Shown in pieces: positions 15,719-24,225 of a stretch of 64,000 nt of DNA. The position numbers and the translations under genes are program-made. How positions within the stretch are numbered: the stretch's first letter is position 1; every line of letters begins with the position of its first letter. The stretch is from Terriglobia bacterium (GTDB taxonomy: Bacteria; Acidobacteriota; Terriglobia; Terriglobales; Acidobacteriaceae), in contig JAIQFZ010000029.1 of assembly GCA_020073015.1 (NCBI GenBank), forward strand, positions 1 to 64,000. The letters run 5' to 3'. The notes below the pieces were generated by a model that worked only from the letters and a program-made list of their open reading frames with translations, made no database searches and was not told where the DNA came from.

Positions 15719-16279
15719 ATGGGAAGACGACCCAAGACAGCAGCGTTGTTGATTGGTTTCGCTGCGACCACCGTTTTCTCTGTTGTGGAATTTCGCCATC
15801 GGGCCGCTTTCGGACATTTTGTTCCGTTAGCTCTGCACGCCGACGTGAGTGTGGCTAAGGGTGACATTGGAATACCGGGAATCACCAAGCTCTACGACGC
15901 TCACGTCACTAATTTCGGTATCTTTCCGCGACGGATCGAACGATGCGAGTTCATAACCGACGCCTCCGCCCACGGTGTCAGCGTCGGCTATCGACTCCAA
16001 CAATGGGACAAATCGTCACGTCGTTGGAAAACGGTGTTGGATACCGCTGCCGAATACTGCCGCCCTTACCCGCTCGGAATTGCTCAGGCGCGACTCACTT
16101 CGAAGTTGCTCTGGCCGAGCCAAACGCTCTCTACGGGTGAAGAAGCTACGGGAGCAAGGGGGGACCTCAAAGGCGAGACAATGAGGTTTGTAGTTGTCGC
16201 GAACGTCCGCGACCTTCCGACAGCCAGCTTCATAATAGACGAGCAGGTTCAGGGAGTCGGTTACCGGGTTAAGCATTGA
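15719..16279 (+). CDS. Hypothetical protein with N-terminal membrane segment
   Basis: About 186 residues (MGRRPKTAALLIGFAATTVFSVVEF...). Hydrophobic residues ~7-25 may be a signal anchor. The rest contains two cysteines (RRIERCEF and AEYCRPYPLG) and ends QVQGVGYRVKH. No family recognised. The ATG at 15719 with GGGGG 11-12 nt upstream looks slightly better than the GTG at 15707. Flanked by exbD and der with no operon link. Confidence 0.6.
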   Translation: MGRRPKTAALLIGFAATTVFSVVEFRHRAAFGHFVPLALHADVSVAKGDIGIPGITKLYDAHVTNFGIFPRRIERCEFITDASAHGVSVGYRLQQWDKSSRRWKTVLDTAAEYCRPYPLGIAQARLTSKLLWPSQTLSTGEEATGARGDLKGETMRFVVVANVRDLPTASFIIDEQVQGVGYRVKH

Positions 16280-16351
16280 TATTCGATAGCTGTTGATAAA
16301 TCTTGATTACACCACTAACCGCTGAACAGCGAACTGCTGAGATGGATGACC

Positions 16352-17797
16352 TCAATCCCGTGCCCGATTCTTGATCCAGATCGGTGTCCCCATGAACTCA
16401 AACGTATGGCGGATCTGGTTTTCAAGAAATCGCTGGTAGGAGAAATGCAGCTTCACCTTGCGATCCGTGAACAGCACAAACGTGGGGGGCGCCACTGCCG
16501 CCTGGGTCATGTAGTAAATCTTGACGCGCTTGCTCACCGGAACGGAGGCGCGGTCAAAATCAACCGTCTTCAGGAACCGGTTCATCTCGCCGGTCGTGAT
16601 GCGCTTGCGCCGCTCGGCAGCGACTTTCTCAATCAGCGGAAGAATCTTGTCGGTCCCCTTGCCGGTGTGCGCTGAGAGGAAGAGCACCGGTGCGTAGTTC
16701 AGAAATTTAAGCCCGTAGCGCAGGCGCTGTTCGTACAGCGCGCGATCATGAGGGCGCTTAGCATCCTGTATCCGCGCCGCCTTCGACTGGCTGATGGCCC
16801 GCTTCTCTCCACTCGCCACCAGGTCCCACTTGTTGACCAGGATAATGACGGACCGCCCGCTCTCGTGCGCGTAGCCTGCAATGTTGGCGTCCAGGCCGCT
16901 GGCGCCTTCGGTGGCGTCGACCATGAAGAGCACGATGTCAGCGTCTTCAATGCTCTTGCGGGAGAAGACCACGGAAAGCTTCTCGGCCATCAGCCTGGTT
17001 TTACCCTTGCGGCGGATACCGGCCGTATCAATGAACCGAATGTCGCGGCCGTGGTACCGGATGACTTCGTCGACGGAATCGCGCGTGGTGCCTGGAATCG
17101 GCGAGACGATGGCGCGCGACTTCCCGGTGAGTTGATTCAGCAGCGTGGACTTGCCGACATTCGGGTGGCCAATGATGGCCACTTTGATTTCATGCGGCTC
17201 TTCGGGAGTTGGCGAAGCTTCCTCGGTGCCTTCCCCTGTGACCTCAGTGTCCTCTGTGGTTGGCTTCTTGGTCGCAGGCAGCACCAGAAGCACGGCATCA
17301 AGCAGATCGTCGATGCCACGTCCATGCTCGGCGGAGACAGGGAAAATATTCCGAATTCCGAGCGAATGGAATTCGCCCAGCAACGCTTCCTGCTTGTCCG
17401 TGTCCATCTTGTTAACGGCGAGGAAGAGAGGTTTCCCGGTGCGGGCCAGCAATCTCGCCAACTCACGATCGGGGCCCGCGATTTCGGTGCGGGCATCTAC
17501 AACCATGATGATGCCCGCCGCTTCCTCGAACGCGACCCTGGCCTGGCGGAAAATTTCCGACGGGATGAAGTCCTTGTCGTCGGGAACGATGCCGCCCGTG
17601 TCGACCACGCGAAACTCGTGTCCGCGCCACTCGGCCTCGCCATAAAGCCGATCGCGAGTGATGCCCGACTCATCGCCCACAATAGCGCGCCGCGACCCCG
17701 TCAGCTTGTTAAATAGCGTAGATTTGCCAACATTAGGCCGGCCCACAATCGCAAGCAGGGGAAGAACAGCGGATTCTGTGGCGGATTTCGAATTCAT
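16352..17797 (-). CDS. der: Ribosome biogenesis GTPase Der, with repeat-derived linker
   Basis: 481 residues with two tandem G domains, needed for 50S subunit maturation. First domain: GRPNVGKSTLFNKL (~19-32), DTGG switch and NKMD. Second: GHPNVGKSTLLNQL, DTAGIRRKGK, NKWD. A C-terminal KH-like domain follows, with KLHFSYQRFLENQIRHTFEF. The inter-domain linker at ~178-195 (PTTEDTEVTGEGTEEA) is encoded by accacagaggacactgaggt, which is the same kind of sequence as the intergenic ACCACTAAGGACACGAAGG repeat at 20690. The repeat sits in a tolerant linker, so function should be intact. Confidence 0.95.
   Translation of the reverse strand: MNSKSATESAVLPLLAIVGRPNVGKSTLFNKLTGSRRAIVGDESGITRDRLYGEAEWRGHEFRVVDTGGIVPDDKDFIPSEIFRQARVAFEEAAGIIMVVDARTEIAGPDRELARLLARTGKPLFLAVNKMDTDKQEALLGEFHSLGIRNIFPVSAEHGRGIDDLLDAVLLVLPATKKPTTEDTEVTGEGTEEASPTPEEPHEIKVAIIGHPNVGKSTLLNQLTGKSRAIVSPIPGTTRDSVDEVIRYHGRDIRFIDTAGIRRKGKTRLMAEKLSVVFSRKSIEDADIVLFMVDATEGASGLDANIAGYAHESGRSVIILVNKWDLVASGEKRAISQSKAARIQDAKRPHDRALYEQRLRYGLKFLNYAPVLFLSAHTGKGTDKILPLIEKVAAERRKRITTGEMNRFLKTVDFDRASVPVSKRVKIYYMTQAAVAPPTFVLFTDRKVKLHFSYQRFLENQIRHTFEFMGTPIWIKNRARD
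17222..17264 (-). repeat. CCACAGAGGACACTGAGG repeat inside der (family F)
   Basis: Minus-strand ccaaccacagaggacactga continues to accgagg and lies in frame in the Der linker. Related sequences are caaccactaaggacacgaagg at 20680-20701 and caccacggagacgcggagg at 63504, both intergenic. Confidence 0.6.
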
Positions 17798-17815
17798 GTA
17801 GTGGCAATGCTCACA

Positions 17816-17863
17816 TAGGGACGGCCGCCCTCGGCCGGACAGCCGAGGGCGGCTGTCCCTACG
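17816..17863. repeat. Near-perfect long palindrome (family B) between der and dinG
   Basis: tagggacggccgccctcgg, a short loop, then ccgagggcggctgtcccta form an almost complete hairpin between the divergent der and dinG-like genes. Copies occur at 13144-13183 and 57214-57250. It is between two 5' ends, so it is not a terminator. Confidence 0.7.
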
Positions 17864-17918
17864 TGGACCGGGGTGACTCGGCAGTCCACGTAGCTGCGAA
17901 CTGTATTATAGAGACTCT

Positions 17919-20021
17919 GTGGCTTCCTCTTCCCATCCCGTATCGGCTGGCGCGGGATTCTCACTCTACCAGTTCTTCTCGCCCGGCGGCCTGCTCTCGA
18001 GAACGCACCCCGCCTACGAATTCCGCCGCGGCCAGTTGCAGATGGCGCAAGCGGTCGAAGAGGCCATCGAAGAAAAACGCCACCTGATTGTCGAGGCCGG
18101 CACCGGAACCGGCAAAACGCTCGCGTATCTGTTGCCCGTGATCCGCTCCGGCAAGCGCGTCATCATATCCACCGGCACGAAAAACCTGCAGGAGCAGCTG
18201 TTCTCGAAAGACGTACCGTTTCTGGAGCGCTCGCTTTATCCCGACGGAAGCGGCAAGCTCTCCGTCTGCTACATGAAGGGCCGCAACAACTACCTCTGCC
18301 GCAAGAAGCTCTACGACCTGACCGATCAGCCCGTGCTCAGCGGCCTGGAAGAAATCGAGCACTACCGCGCCATCGCCGCCTGGGAGAAGACAACCCGCAC
18401 CGGCGATCGGACTGAACTCGCCGAACTTCCCGAGGCGAGCGCGCTCTGGCACAAACTCGACGCCCGTACTGACACCTGCCTGGGCCAGAAGTGCAAAGAG
18501 TGGGAGCGCTGCTTCATCACCGAAATGCGCCGGCGCGCAGCTGAGAGCGATATCGTCATCGTCAACCACCACCTGTTCTTCGCCGACCTTGCCATCAAGC
18601 TCGAAGCCGAAGATGCGCCCGATGCCGGCGTTCTCCCCGAGAGCGCCGTCGTCATCTTCGACGAAGCGCATGAGTTGGAAGAGGTGGCCGGCAACTATTT
18701 CGGGATTACGGTCAGCAATCTGCGCATGGAGGAACTCGCCCGCGACGTGGAAGCCATGCTGCACCGCGAGCATCTGTACACGCCGCAGATGTCCAGTGCG
18801 ATCCAGTCCCTGCGCGAGCGCTCGCAGCTTTTTTTCTCGGTGCTGCCCGCCGGAGAAGGCCGCTTCGCCTTCGACACGCGCCGCGAGTTCCTCGAAGAAA
18901 ACGGAGACGAATTTCTGGCCCTCAACCAGTCGCTCCACCGGCTGGGCGCCGAACTCGACCAGCTTCCGCAGAAGCCGGAAGAAGTCTTCACGCTGGTGCG
19001 CCGGGCCCAGCAGTTGCAGGTGCAACTCGGATTTGTGATGGAGAACGAAGATCCGAACACGGTCTTCTGGATCGAGCGGCGAGGATTTCGTGGAGCGCCG
19101 GGCACCCCCGCCCGGCGAGCTTTGAAGGGGCGTGGCTTCAGCCACGGCGCAGGTGTCACCTCCGAGAATGGAGCTTCAGCCACTGAGGGGAGGCACTCCG
19201 GCCGCTCCAACGTCTTCCTGCAGGCCACGCCCATCGAAGTCGGCTCCATCCTGCGCCAGTGCCTGTGGTCGAAGCTGGAGACCTCGGTGCTCACCTCCGC
19301 CACGCTGGCGGTCGGCGGCGCCTTCGATTACATTCGCCAGCGGCTCGGCCTCGACCACGCCCGCGAATTCGTCGTGCCCTCGCATTTCGACTACGAGAGC
19401 CAGGCGATCCTCTACGTTCCCCCCGATCTGCCCGATCCACGTACGCCGCAATTCGCCGCGCAGGCGTCCGACCGCATTCGCCGCCTGCTCGAAATCACCC
19501 GTGGCCGAGCGTTCGTGCTCTTCACCAGCTACGCGCAGATGAACGAGATCTACGAGCGGCTTCTGGGATTGTTGGACTTCCCCATGCTCAAGCAGGGCGA
19601 CGCTCCGAAATCAGCGCTGCTCGAAGAATTCCGCATCACGCCCAACGCCGTCCTGTTCGGCACCTCTTCCTTCTGGCAGGGAGTGGACGTGCAGGGTGAG
19701 CAGTTGAGCTGCGTGATTATCGACCGGCTGCCGTTCGCCGTGCCCAGCGACCCGGTGGTCGCCGCCCGCGTAAAAGCGATCGACGCCGGCGGGGGCAACG
19801 CATTTTACGAATACCAGGTGCCGAGCGCAGTGATCACGCTGAAACAGGGCTTCGGACGCCTGATCCGCTCGCTCCACGATCGTGGGCTGCTCACGTTGCT
19901 CGATAACCGGATCTTGAAGAAACAATACGGGCGGGTGTTTGTGGAGAGTCTTCCGCGCTACACGAGGACGACGGATTTGAAGAAGGTGGAGGAGTTTTTC
20001 GGGATAAGCGGTGAGGCGTGA
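17919..20021 (+). CDS. DinG/XPD-type ATP-dependent DNA helicase, with repeat-derived insert
   Basis: 700 residues, superfamily 2 helicase. Walker A GTGTGKT at 61-67, four cysteines for an iron-sulfur cluster (CYMKGRNNYLC ~118-128 and CLGQKCKEWERC ~187-198), DEAH at ~248, and C-terminal motifs FLFTSYAQM-like, GTSSFWQGVDVQG and QGFGRLIRS. Role: unwinding of unusual DNA structures in repair. Residues ~391-428 (GAPGTPARRALKGRGFSHGAG...) are extra, encoded by GC-rich palindromic repeats, inserted between WIERRG and VFLQATPIEVG, which normally adjoin. The start is GTG at 17919 with TATTAT 9 nt upstream (possible leaderless start). Confidence 0.92.
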   Translation: MASSSHPVSAGAGFSLYQFFSPGGLLSRTHPAYEFRRGQLQMAQAVEEAIEEKRHLIVEAGTGTGKTLAYLLPVIRSGKRVIISTGTKNLQEQLFSKDVPFLERSLYPDGSGKLSVCYMKGRNNYLCRKKLYDLTDQPVLSGLEEIEHYRAIAAWEKTTRTGDRTELAELPEASALWHKLDARTDTCLGQKCKEWERCFITEMRRRAAESDIVIVNHHLFFADLAIKLEAEDAPDAGVLPESAVVIFDEAHELEEVAGNYFGITVSNLRMEELARDVEAMLHREHLYTPQMSSAIQSLRERSQLFFSVLPAGEGRFAFDTRREFLEENGDEFLALNQSLHRLGAELDQLPQKPEEVFTLVRRAQQLQVQLGFVMENEDPNTVFWIERRGFRGAPGTPARRALKGRGFSHGAGVTSENGASATEGRHSGRSNVFLQATPIEVGSILRQCLWSKLETSVLTSATLAVGGAFDYIRQRLGLDHAREFVVPSHFDYESQAILYVPPDLPDPRTPQFAAQASDRIRRLLEITRGRAFVLFTSYAQMNEIYERLLGLLDFPMLKQGDAPKSALLEEFRITPNAVLFGTSSFWQGVDVQGEQLSCVIIDRLPFAVPSDPVVAARVKAIDAGGGNAFYEYQVPSAVITLKQGFGRLIRSLHDRGLLTLLDNRILKKQYGRVFVESLPRYTRTTDLKKVEEFFGISGEA
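19090..19190 (+). repeat. Composite repeat inside the dinG-like gene (families I and H)
   Basis: gtggagcgccgggcacccc continuing to cgcccggcgagc matches gtggagcgtcgggcgctccc of ispE (24811-24840). It is followed by gtggcttcagccacgg and gagcttcagccactgag, GGCTTCAGCC-type hairpins seen elsewhere in intergenic DNA. The whole is in frame. Confidence 0.7.
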
Positions 20022-20146
20022 GTAGGGATCCTTCGACTCCGCAGGAACCTCACTTCGTGAAGTTCCTGCTCCGCTCAGGATGACAAGCGTTACAGGGATG
20101 GGCGGACCCTGCCCTGAGCTTGTCGAAGGGACGCCCGTCCCTCTAT
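20022..20146. repeat. Two dispersed repeats after the helicase gene (families C and E)
   Basis: 20022-20086 reads gtagggatccttcgactccg ... gctcaggatgacaag with an inner hairpin aggaacctcacttcgtgaagttcct. Copies or variants occur at 25470, 34524 (inverted) and 47512. 20101-20146 contains gccctgagcttgtcgaaggg (family E). The pair separates the convergent helicase and rplI genes and could act as a bidirectional transcript end. Confidence 0.7.
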
Positions 20147-20155
20147 TGGTGGACC

Positions 20156-20614
20156 TTACTCGGCGGCGGCCGCTTCCTTCTCGACCACAACCTTCAAATG
20201 CGTGGTCACATCCTTGTGCAGCTTCACCGGAATCGTGAATTCGCCAACGATCTTCAGCGGCTCGTGCAGCTGAATCTTGCGGCGGTCGATGTGGAAGCTC
20301 TTCTTCTCGAGTGCTTCCGCTATATCGCCCGATGTGACCGACCCGAATAGCTGATCGTTCTCGCCTGACTTGCGCTGGAACTTCACTTCCAGTCCGTCAA
20401 ACTGCTTGGCCAGTGCTTCGGCCTCGGATTTTTCCTTGGCCGAACGGCGGACAGCAGCGGCCTTCATCTGCTCGATGACGGCCTTGTTGGCAGCGTTCGC
20501 TTCAATGGCCAGTTTCTTGGGCAGCAGAAAGTTCCGCCCATATCCTTCCGCGACCTTCACCACCTCGCCGCGGCTGCCCAGCTTGGGCACGTCTTCTTTC
20601 AGGATGACTTCCAT
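20156..20614 (-). CDS. rplI: 50S ribosomal protein L9
   Basis: 152 residues; N-terminal domain MEVILKEDVPKLGSRGEVVKVAEGYGRNFLLPKKLA is the L9 signature that binds 23S rRNA, then a long helix (~41-75) and the C-terminal domain (LFGSVTSGDIAEAL, HKDVTTHLKV). Last gene of the ribosomal run rpsF-rpsR-rplI, the usual bacterial order. The 120-nt gap to rpsR holds a family F repeat. Confidence 0.97.
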   Translation of the reverse strand: MEVILKEDVPKLGSRGEVVKVAEGYGRNFLLPKKLAIEANAANKAVIEQMKAAAVRRSAKEKSEAEALAKQFDGLEVKFQRKSGENDQLFGSVTSGDIAEALEKKSFHIDRRKIQLHEPLKIVGEFTIPVKLHKDVTTHLKVVVEKEAAAAE

Positions 20615-20635
20615 GATGACTCCGTTTTCTTGGGT

Positions 20636-20701
20636 TCCCTTCGTGTGCCTTTGTGTCCTATGTGGTTAGAAAAAAGCGTCAACCACTAAGGACACGAAGG
20701 A
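20636..20701. repeat. Inverted repeat CCTTCGTG...CACGAAGG (family F) between rpsR and rplI
   Basis: ccttcgtgtgcctttgtgtcctatgtggtt pairs with aaccactaaggacacgaagg around a short A-rich loop. It interrupts the S18-L9 spacing and could attenuate or process the operon transcript. A shortened relative is inside der. Confidence 0.65.
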
Positions 20702-20734
20702 TCACGAAGGAACTCTGATCTTTTCGAGCTAAGA

Positions 20735-21124
20735 CTACTGGGCGCGTCCGGCAAACGGCAGCAGCGCGATATTCCGAGCCTGCTTGATAGCCGTCGACAG
20801 CCGGCGCTGGTGGGGCGTGCAAACACCCGTCAGACGCCGCGGAACGATCTTGCCGCTCTCCGCCACAAACCCCGCCAGCAGACGCACGTCTTTGTAGTTG
20901 ATGGCTTCGATTTTCTCGACGCAGAACTTGCAAACTTTCTTGCGCCGGAAATACTTCCGTCCGCCCTCGCGCGATCCGCCTGGGCCTCCACCCGGACGCG
21001 GGCCGCGCGAGCCACGGTCGCTCCGCTCAGGACGGTCCGTGCGCTCGGGGCGTTCGCTGCGTTCTGCCGGGCGAGTCTCGCCGCTGGTTGCTGCCGCGGC
21101 TGGTGCTTTCGTTTCTTCTGCCAT
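20735..21124 (-). CDS. rpsR: 30S ribosomal protein S18 with long Arg/Pro/Glu-rich N-terminal extension
   Basis: 129 residues from the ATG at 21124, which has TTGAGGAG upstream. The conserved S18 core begins at ~[12 protein letters not shown] and continues [15 protein letters not shown]...[34 protein letters not shown]. The first ~52 residues are a low-complexity extension of [15 protein letters not shown]-type repeats plus glycine, well beyond the 75-90-residue family norm. The core carries paired cysteines CKFC. Lies between rpsF and rplI. Confidence 0.95.
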   Translation of the reverse strand: MAEETKAPAAAATSGETRPAERSERPERTDRPERSDRGSRGPRPGGGPGGSREGGRKYFRRKKVCKFCVEKIEAINYKDVRLLAGFVAESGKIVPRRLTGVCTPHQRRLSTAIKQARNIALLPFAGRAQ

Positions 21125-21150
21125 GATGCTCCTCAATCTTTTCTGTAGTT

Positions 21151-21230
21151 GGAGAGACGGGCATCCGCGGCCCGTGCGCTCCCGAATCCTTGATGCAAAT
21201 AGAGCGACGGGCATCCTCGCCCGTCCACCC
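21151..21230. repeat. Two tandem GACGGGCATCCnCGCCCGT hairpins (family D) between rpsF and rpsR
   Basis: gagacgggcatccgcggcccgt (21153) and gcgacgggcatcctcgcccgtc (21204) are separated by ~30 nt. A third relative is gagacgagcgtcctcgcccgtc at 33996. They fill most of the ~118 nt between rpsF and rpsR, which are usually only a few bases apart. Confidence 0.65.
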
Positions 21231-21242
21231 AAAATCCGCGGC

Positions 21243-21647
21243 CTACACCGTCGCCGGGGCCGGCTCTCCGCCCGCTTCCGGGGTCACCGGAGCCGCCGGA
21301 GCCGCACTGGTCTTCTTCTTCGCGTCGCGGAGCTTCTTGATCTTGTCGAGCCGCTTCAGTTCTTCGTCCGTGCGCACGGTGATGAACTTGATCACCTGTT
21401 CGGTCACACGCAGCCGGCGCTCGACTTCGTGCACCATGGCACCCGTTCCGTCGATAATCAGCAGCACGAAAATGCCGTCGTTGAACTTGCGCACCGTGTA
21501 GGCGAGGCGGCGCTTGCCCCAGATCTCGCTCTTGATCGTTCCGCCCGCCGAAGTCACCGAAGACCCCAGCGTGGAAATCAGCTTGTTCAAATCCTCGTCC
21601 ACCATGTCGGGGCGAACGATGAACATCAGTTCATAAGTACGATTCAT
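21243..21647 (-). CDS. rpsF: 30S ribosomal protein S6
   Basis: 134 residues: [24 protein letters not shown] at the start, the middle [21 protein letters not shown], then [24 protein letters not shown] basic then Ala/Pro-rich tail extends past the ~100-residue core. S6 pairs with S18 on the 30S platform, and the rpsF-rpsR-rplI order is conserved. Confidence 0.97.
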   Translation of the reverse strand: MNRTYELMFIVRPDMVDEDLNKLISTLGSSVTSAGGTIKSEIWGKRRLAYTVRKFNDGIFVLLIIDGTGAMVHEVERRLRVTEQVIKFITVRTDEELKRLDKIKKLRDAKKKTSAAPAAPVTPEAGGEPAPATV

Positions 21648-21700
21648 TCGTCATCTCCAAACTCTTAAGCGCGAAAACCCTTTGCATGGCCGGGCGACAC

Positions 21701-22297
21701 TTACTTCGCTTCCGGCTCATCACCCGGTTCGTTCTTGCGATTGAAGCGGTTCATCGCAGCCGCTGGACCCTCTTTCAAAATCACTTCCACCGCCAGCGCC
21801 GCCGTTTCGAGGATCTCAACCACAACCTTTTCCTGCGCCTTGCGAAAGGGCGTCAGCACGAACTTCACGCCGTCCGCCACTTTGCGATCGGGCGCAATTC
21901 CCAGCCGAATCCGCAGGAACTCGTCGGTATTCAGAGCACCCAGAACGGATTCCATCCCGTTGTGCCCCGCCGAACTTCCCCGCTGCCGGATGCGAATCGT
22001 GCCCAGCGGCAGGTCCAACTCGTCGTAAATCACAATCAGGTCCCGCGTCACATCGACCTGATGTTCCGCCACCAGTTCCCGCACCGAAAGCCCACTCAGG
22101 TTCATGTAGGTTTCCGGTTTGGCCAGGATCACCGGCTCCCCGGCGATTACGACCCGCGCGGTCAGCGCGCGGCACTGGCGATTCCTGACTTCGATCCCAA
22201 GTCCGTTGGCAATCTGATCGATCGCCAGGAACCCGAGGTTATGCGGCGTGAACTGATACTCGATTCCAGGATTGCCCAAACCGACGATCAGTTTCAC
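21701..22297 (-). CDS. pth: Peptidyl-tRNA hydrolase
   Basis: 198 residues; frees tRNA from stalled peptidyl-tRNA. Motifs: MKLIVGLGNPGIEYQFTPHN with the catalytic histidine, AKPETYMNLSG, IVIYDELDLPLGTIRIR with the catalytic aspartate, GSSAGHNGMESVLGAL. Encoded between rplY and rpsF on the same strand, a usual grouping. Confidence 0.96.
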   Translation of the reverse strand: MKLIVGLGNPGIEYQFTPHNLGFLAIDQIANGLGIEVRNRQCRALTARVVIAGEPVILAKPETYMNLSGLSVRELVAEHQVDVTRDLIVIYDELDLPLGTIRIRQRGSSAGHNGMESVLGALNTDEFLRIRLGIAPDRKVADGVKFVLTPFRKAQEKVVVEILETAALAVEVILKEGPAAAMNRFNRKNEPGDEPEAK

Positions 22298-22319
22298 GCA
22301 AGTCAGCTCTTAGCTTCTA

Positions 22320-22342
22320 GCTTCTAGCTAGTAGCTAGAAGC
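22320..22342. repeat. Perfect 10-bp palindrome GCTTCTAGCT/AGCTAGAAGC between rplY and pth
   Basis: gcttctagct-agt-agctagaagc is a perfect hairpin of 10-bp arms with a 3-nt loop, just upstream of pth and downstream of rplY on the minus strand. It belongs to the CTAG/AGCT-rich simple repeats also seen near 24304-24420 and 35089-35160. A weak terminator or processing site is possible. Confidence 0.5.
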
Positions 22343-22372
22343 TTCATAGCTCCGCGGTTCACTAAGCGGACG

Positions 22373-23101
22373 CTATTTCTTCTCTTTCTTCTCGGCCTTC
22401 TCAGGCTTCTCGGGCTTGGCCTCTGTCTCGCCTTCGCCCTCAACTTCCTGCTTGCCCTTCTTGATGACCTCAGGCTCAGCCGGAGTTGCTGTCGCTGCCT
22501 CCGCCACCGCTTCCGGAGTCGGAGCCACTTCTTCCTTCACCGACGTGATATGCGCGATCATCTGGTTCTCATCGGTCAGGAACTTCACTTTATCGCTGTG
22601 CGGCAAGTCCTTCACGCGCACCTCGACGCCGAAAACAAGATGGCTCACGTCCACCTCGATCGACTTCGGAATGTCGACCGGCAAACACTCAATCTCAACC
22701 TCACGCAACACGTGTTCGAGAATGCCGCCCTCAGTCTTCACGCCCAAGGCCTCGCCTTTGAGAATCACTGGAACGGTGACGGTGAGTTTCTTGTCCATCG
22801 CAATGCGCAGAAGGTCCACATGCAGCAGTTGTCCCTTGATGGGCTCGAACTGCCAGTCCACGATCATGGCCTTCACGCGAGCGTCGTCCAGCGCCAGGTC
22901 GAAAATCGTGTTGTGCCCGCTCTCGGACTTGAGAATGCGCAGGACCTGCCGCGGATCCACCGCGACCGAAGTCGAGTCCTTCCCGGCGCCGTACACAATG
23001 GCCGGGATCTTGCCCTCCACGCGCACGCGCCGGGCCGCATTCTTGGTGCCAGGTTCGCGTTTCTGCGCTTCCAGAATGTTCACTTCCGTTGTTGTCGCCA
23101 T
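22373..23101 (-). CDS. rplY: 50S ribosomal protein L25 (TL5/CTC type)
   Basis: 242 residues: N-terminal L25 domain binding 5S rRNA (EAQKREPGTKNAARRVRVEGKIPAIVYG, ~10-95) and the longer CTC/TL5 C-terminal beta domain (VTVPVILKGEALGVKTEGGILEHVLREVEIECLP). It ends in an acidic then Lys/Glu-rich tail (EKPEKAEKKEKK). The prs gene starts just upstream, and prs-rplY-pth is a conserved bacterial order. Confidence 0.96.
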   Translation of the reverse strand: MATTTEVNILEAQKREPGTKNAARRVRVEGKIPAIVYGAGKDSTSVAVDPRQVLRILKSESGHNTIFDLALDDARVKAMIVDWQFEPIKGQLLHVDLLRIAMDKKLTVTVPVILKGEALGVKTEGGILEHVLREVEIECLPVDIPKSIEVDVSHLVFGVEVRVKDLPHSDKVKFLTDENQMIAHITSVKEEVAPTPEAVAEAATATPAEPEVIKKGKQEVEGEGETEAKPEKPEKAEKKEKK

Positions 23102-23119
23102 AATTCCTTTTCCGTCCTT

Positions 23120-24142
23120 CTAAATAAACAATCTGCTGACCGAGGTCTCTTCGTGAATGGACTGAATGGCACGTCCAATCAGCCCCGCAATCGATAACAC
23201 TTTGATCTTCGGGACCTGCCGTGCCGCCTCGGTCAGCGGAATCGTATTGGTCACGACCACCTCGGTGATCGGTGAGTTCACAAGATTTTCCACCGCCGCC
23301 CCGGAAAGCACCGGGTGCGAACAGCAGGCATACACCGTGCTGGCGCCGTTCTCAACCAGCGCCTGCGCCACTTTCACCAACGTGCCCGCCGTGTCGATCA
23401 GGTCGTCAATGATCAGACAAGTCCGTCCCTTGACGTCACCAATCACGTGCATCACTTCCGCCACGTTCATTTCGACGCGCCGCTTATCCACGATGGCCAG
23501 CGCTGCATCTACTTTCTTCGCGAAAAAGCGCGCGCGCTCCACACCACCCGCATCGGGTGAAACCACCGTCAGGTTCGGCAGATTCAACTTTTTGAAGTGG
23601 TCCACCAGCACCGGCGAAGCGAACAAGTGATCCACTGGAATATTGAAAAATCCTTGCAGCTGCGGCGCGTGTAAATCCACCACCAGCGCGCGGTCCGCGC
23701 CTGCGGTCGTCAGCAGGTCAGCCACCAGCTTCGACGAAATCGGAACGCGCGGCTTGTCCTTCCGGTCCTGGCGCGCATAGCCAAAGTACGGAATCACCGC
23801 CGTGATGCGCCGCGCCGATGCCCGCTTGAGCGCGTCGATCATCAACAGCAGTTCCATCAGGTGCATGTCCACCGGCTGGCAGGTGGGCTGCATGACGAAG
23901 ACGTCGGCGCCGCGCACGTTCTCCTGGATCTGCACATACGCTTCCCCGTCCTTGAAGCGCGTGACCAGGGCTTGGCCGCGCGTCAAACCCAGGAAGTGGC
24001 AGACTTCGTCGCAGAGCGCCTCGTTGGCGGTTCCGCAAAAGACCTTGAATCTGTCGTCGACCCGGGCGCGTTGTGGCTTGCGCTCCGTTTTCTCGTCCGT
24101 GCTCGGCTTTTTTTCCGCGGTCGTTGTCGCAACTGTGGCCAT
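23120..24142 (-). CDS. prs: Ribose-phosphate pyrophosphokinase
   Basis: 340 residues; makes PRPP from ribose-5-phosphate and ATP for purine, pyrimidine, His and Trp synthesis. Motifs: YFGYARQDRKDKPR (ATP loop), VVDLHAPQLQGFFNIPVDHL (divalent metal), VVSPDAGGVERARFFAKK and the PRPP loop CLIIDDLIDTAGT. The first ~28 residues (Thr/Lys-rich) extend beyond the usual start at about RFKVFCGTAN; an internal start cannot be excluded. Lies just downstream of tRNA-Gln and ispE. Confidence 0.95.
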   Translation of the reverse strand: MATVATTTAEKKPSTDEKTERKPQRARVDDRFKVFCGTANEALCDEVCHFLGLTRGQALVTRFKDGEAYVQIQENVRGADVFVMQPTCQPVDMHLMELLLMIDALKRASARRITAVIPYFGYARQDRKDKPRVPISSKLVADLLTTAGADRALVVDLHAPQLQGFFNIPVDHLFASPVLVDHFKKLNLPNLTVVSPDAGGVERARFFAKKVDAALAIVDKRRVEMNVAEVMHVIGDVKGRTCLIIDDLIDTAGTLVKVAQALVENGASTVYACCSHPVLSGAAVENLVNSPITEVVVTNTIPLTEAARQVPKIKVLSIAGLIGRAIQSIHEETSVSRLFI

Positions 24143-24144
24143 GG

Positions 24145-24222
24145 TTGAGTTCCCGGTTCTCAGTTCTCAGTTTTGGCTCCGGTTCTCTCTGAGAACTGAG
24201 AACAGGGAACCGAGAACTGGGG
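24145..24222. repeat. Inverted repeat GGTTCTCAGTTCTCAG ... CTGAGAACTGAGAAC (family G)
   Basis: gttcccggttctcagttctcag and ctgagaactgagaacaggga continue into cgagaac; they are reverse complements around a short spacer, filling the gap between prs and tRNA-Gln. Part of a group of low-complexity TCTAG/TCTCAG repeats. Confidence 0.6.
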
Positions 24223-24225
24223 TGT

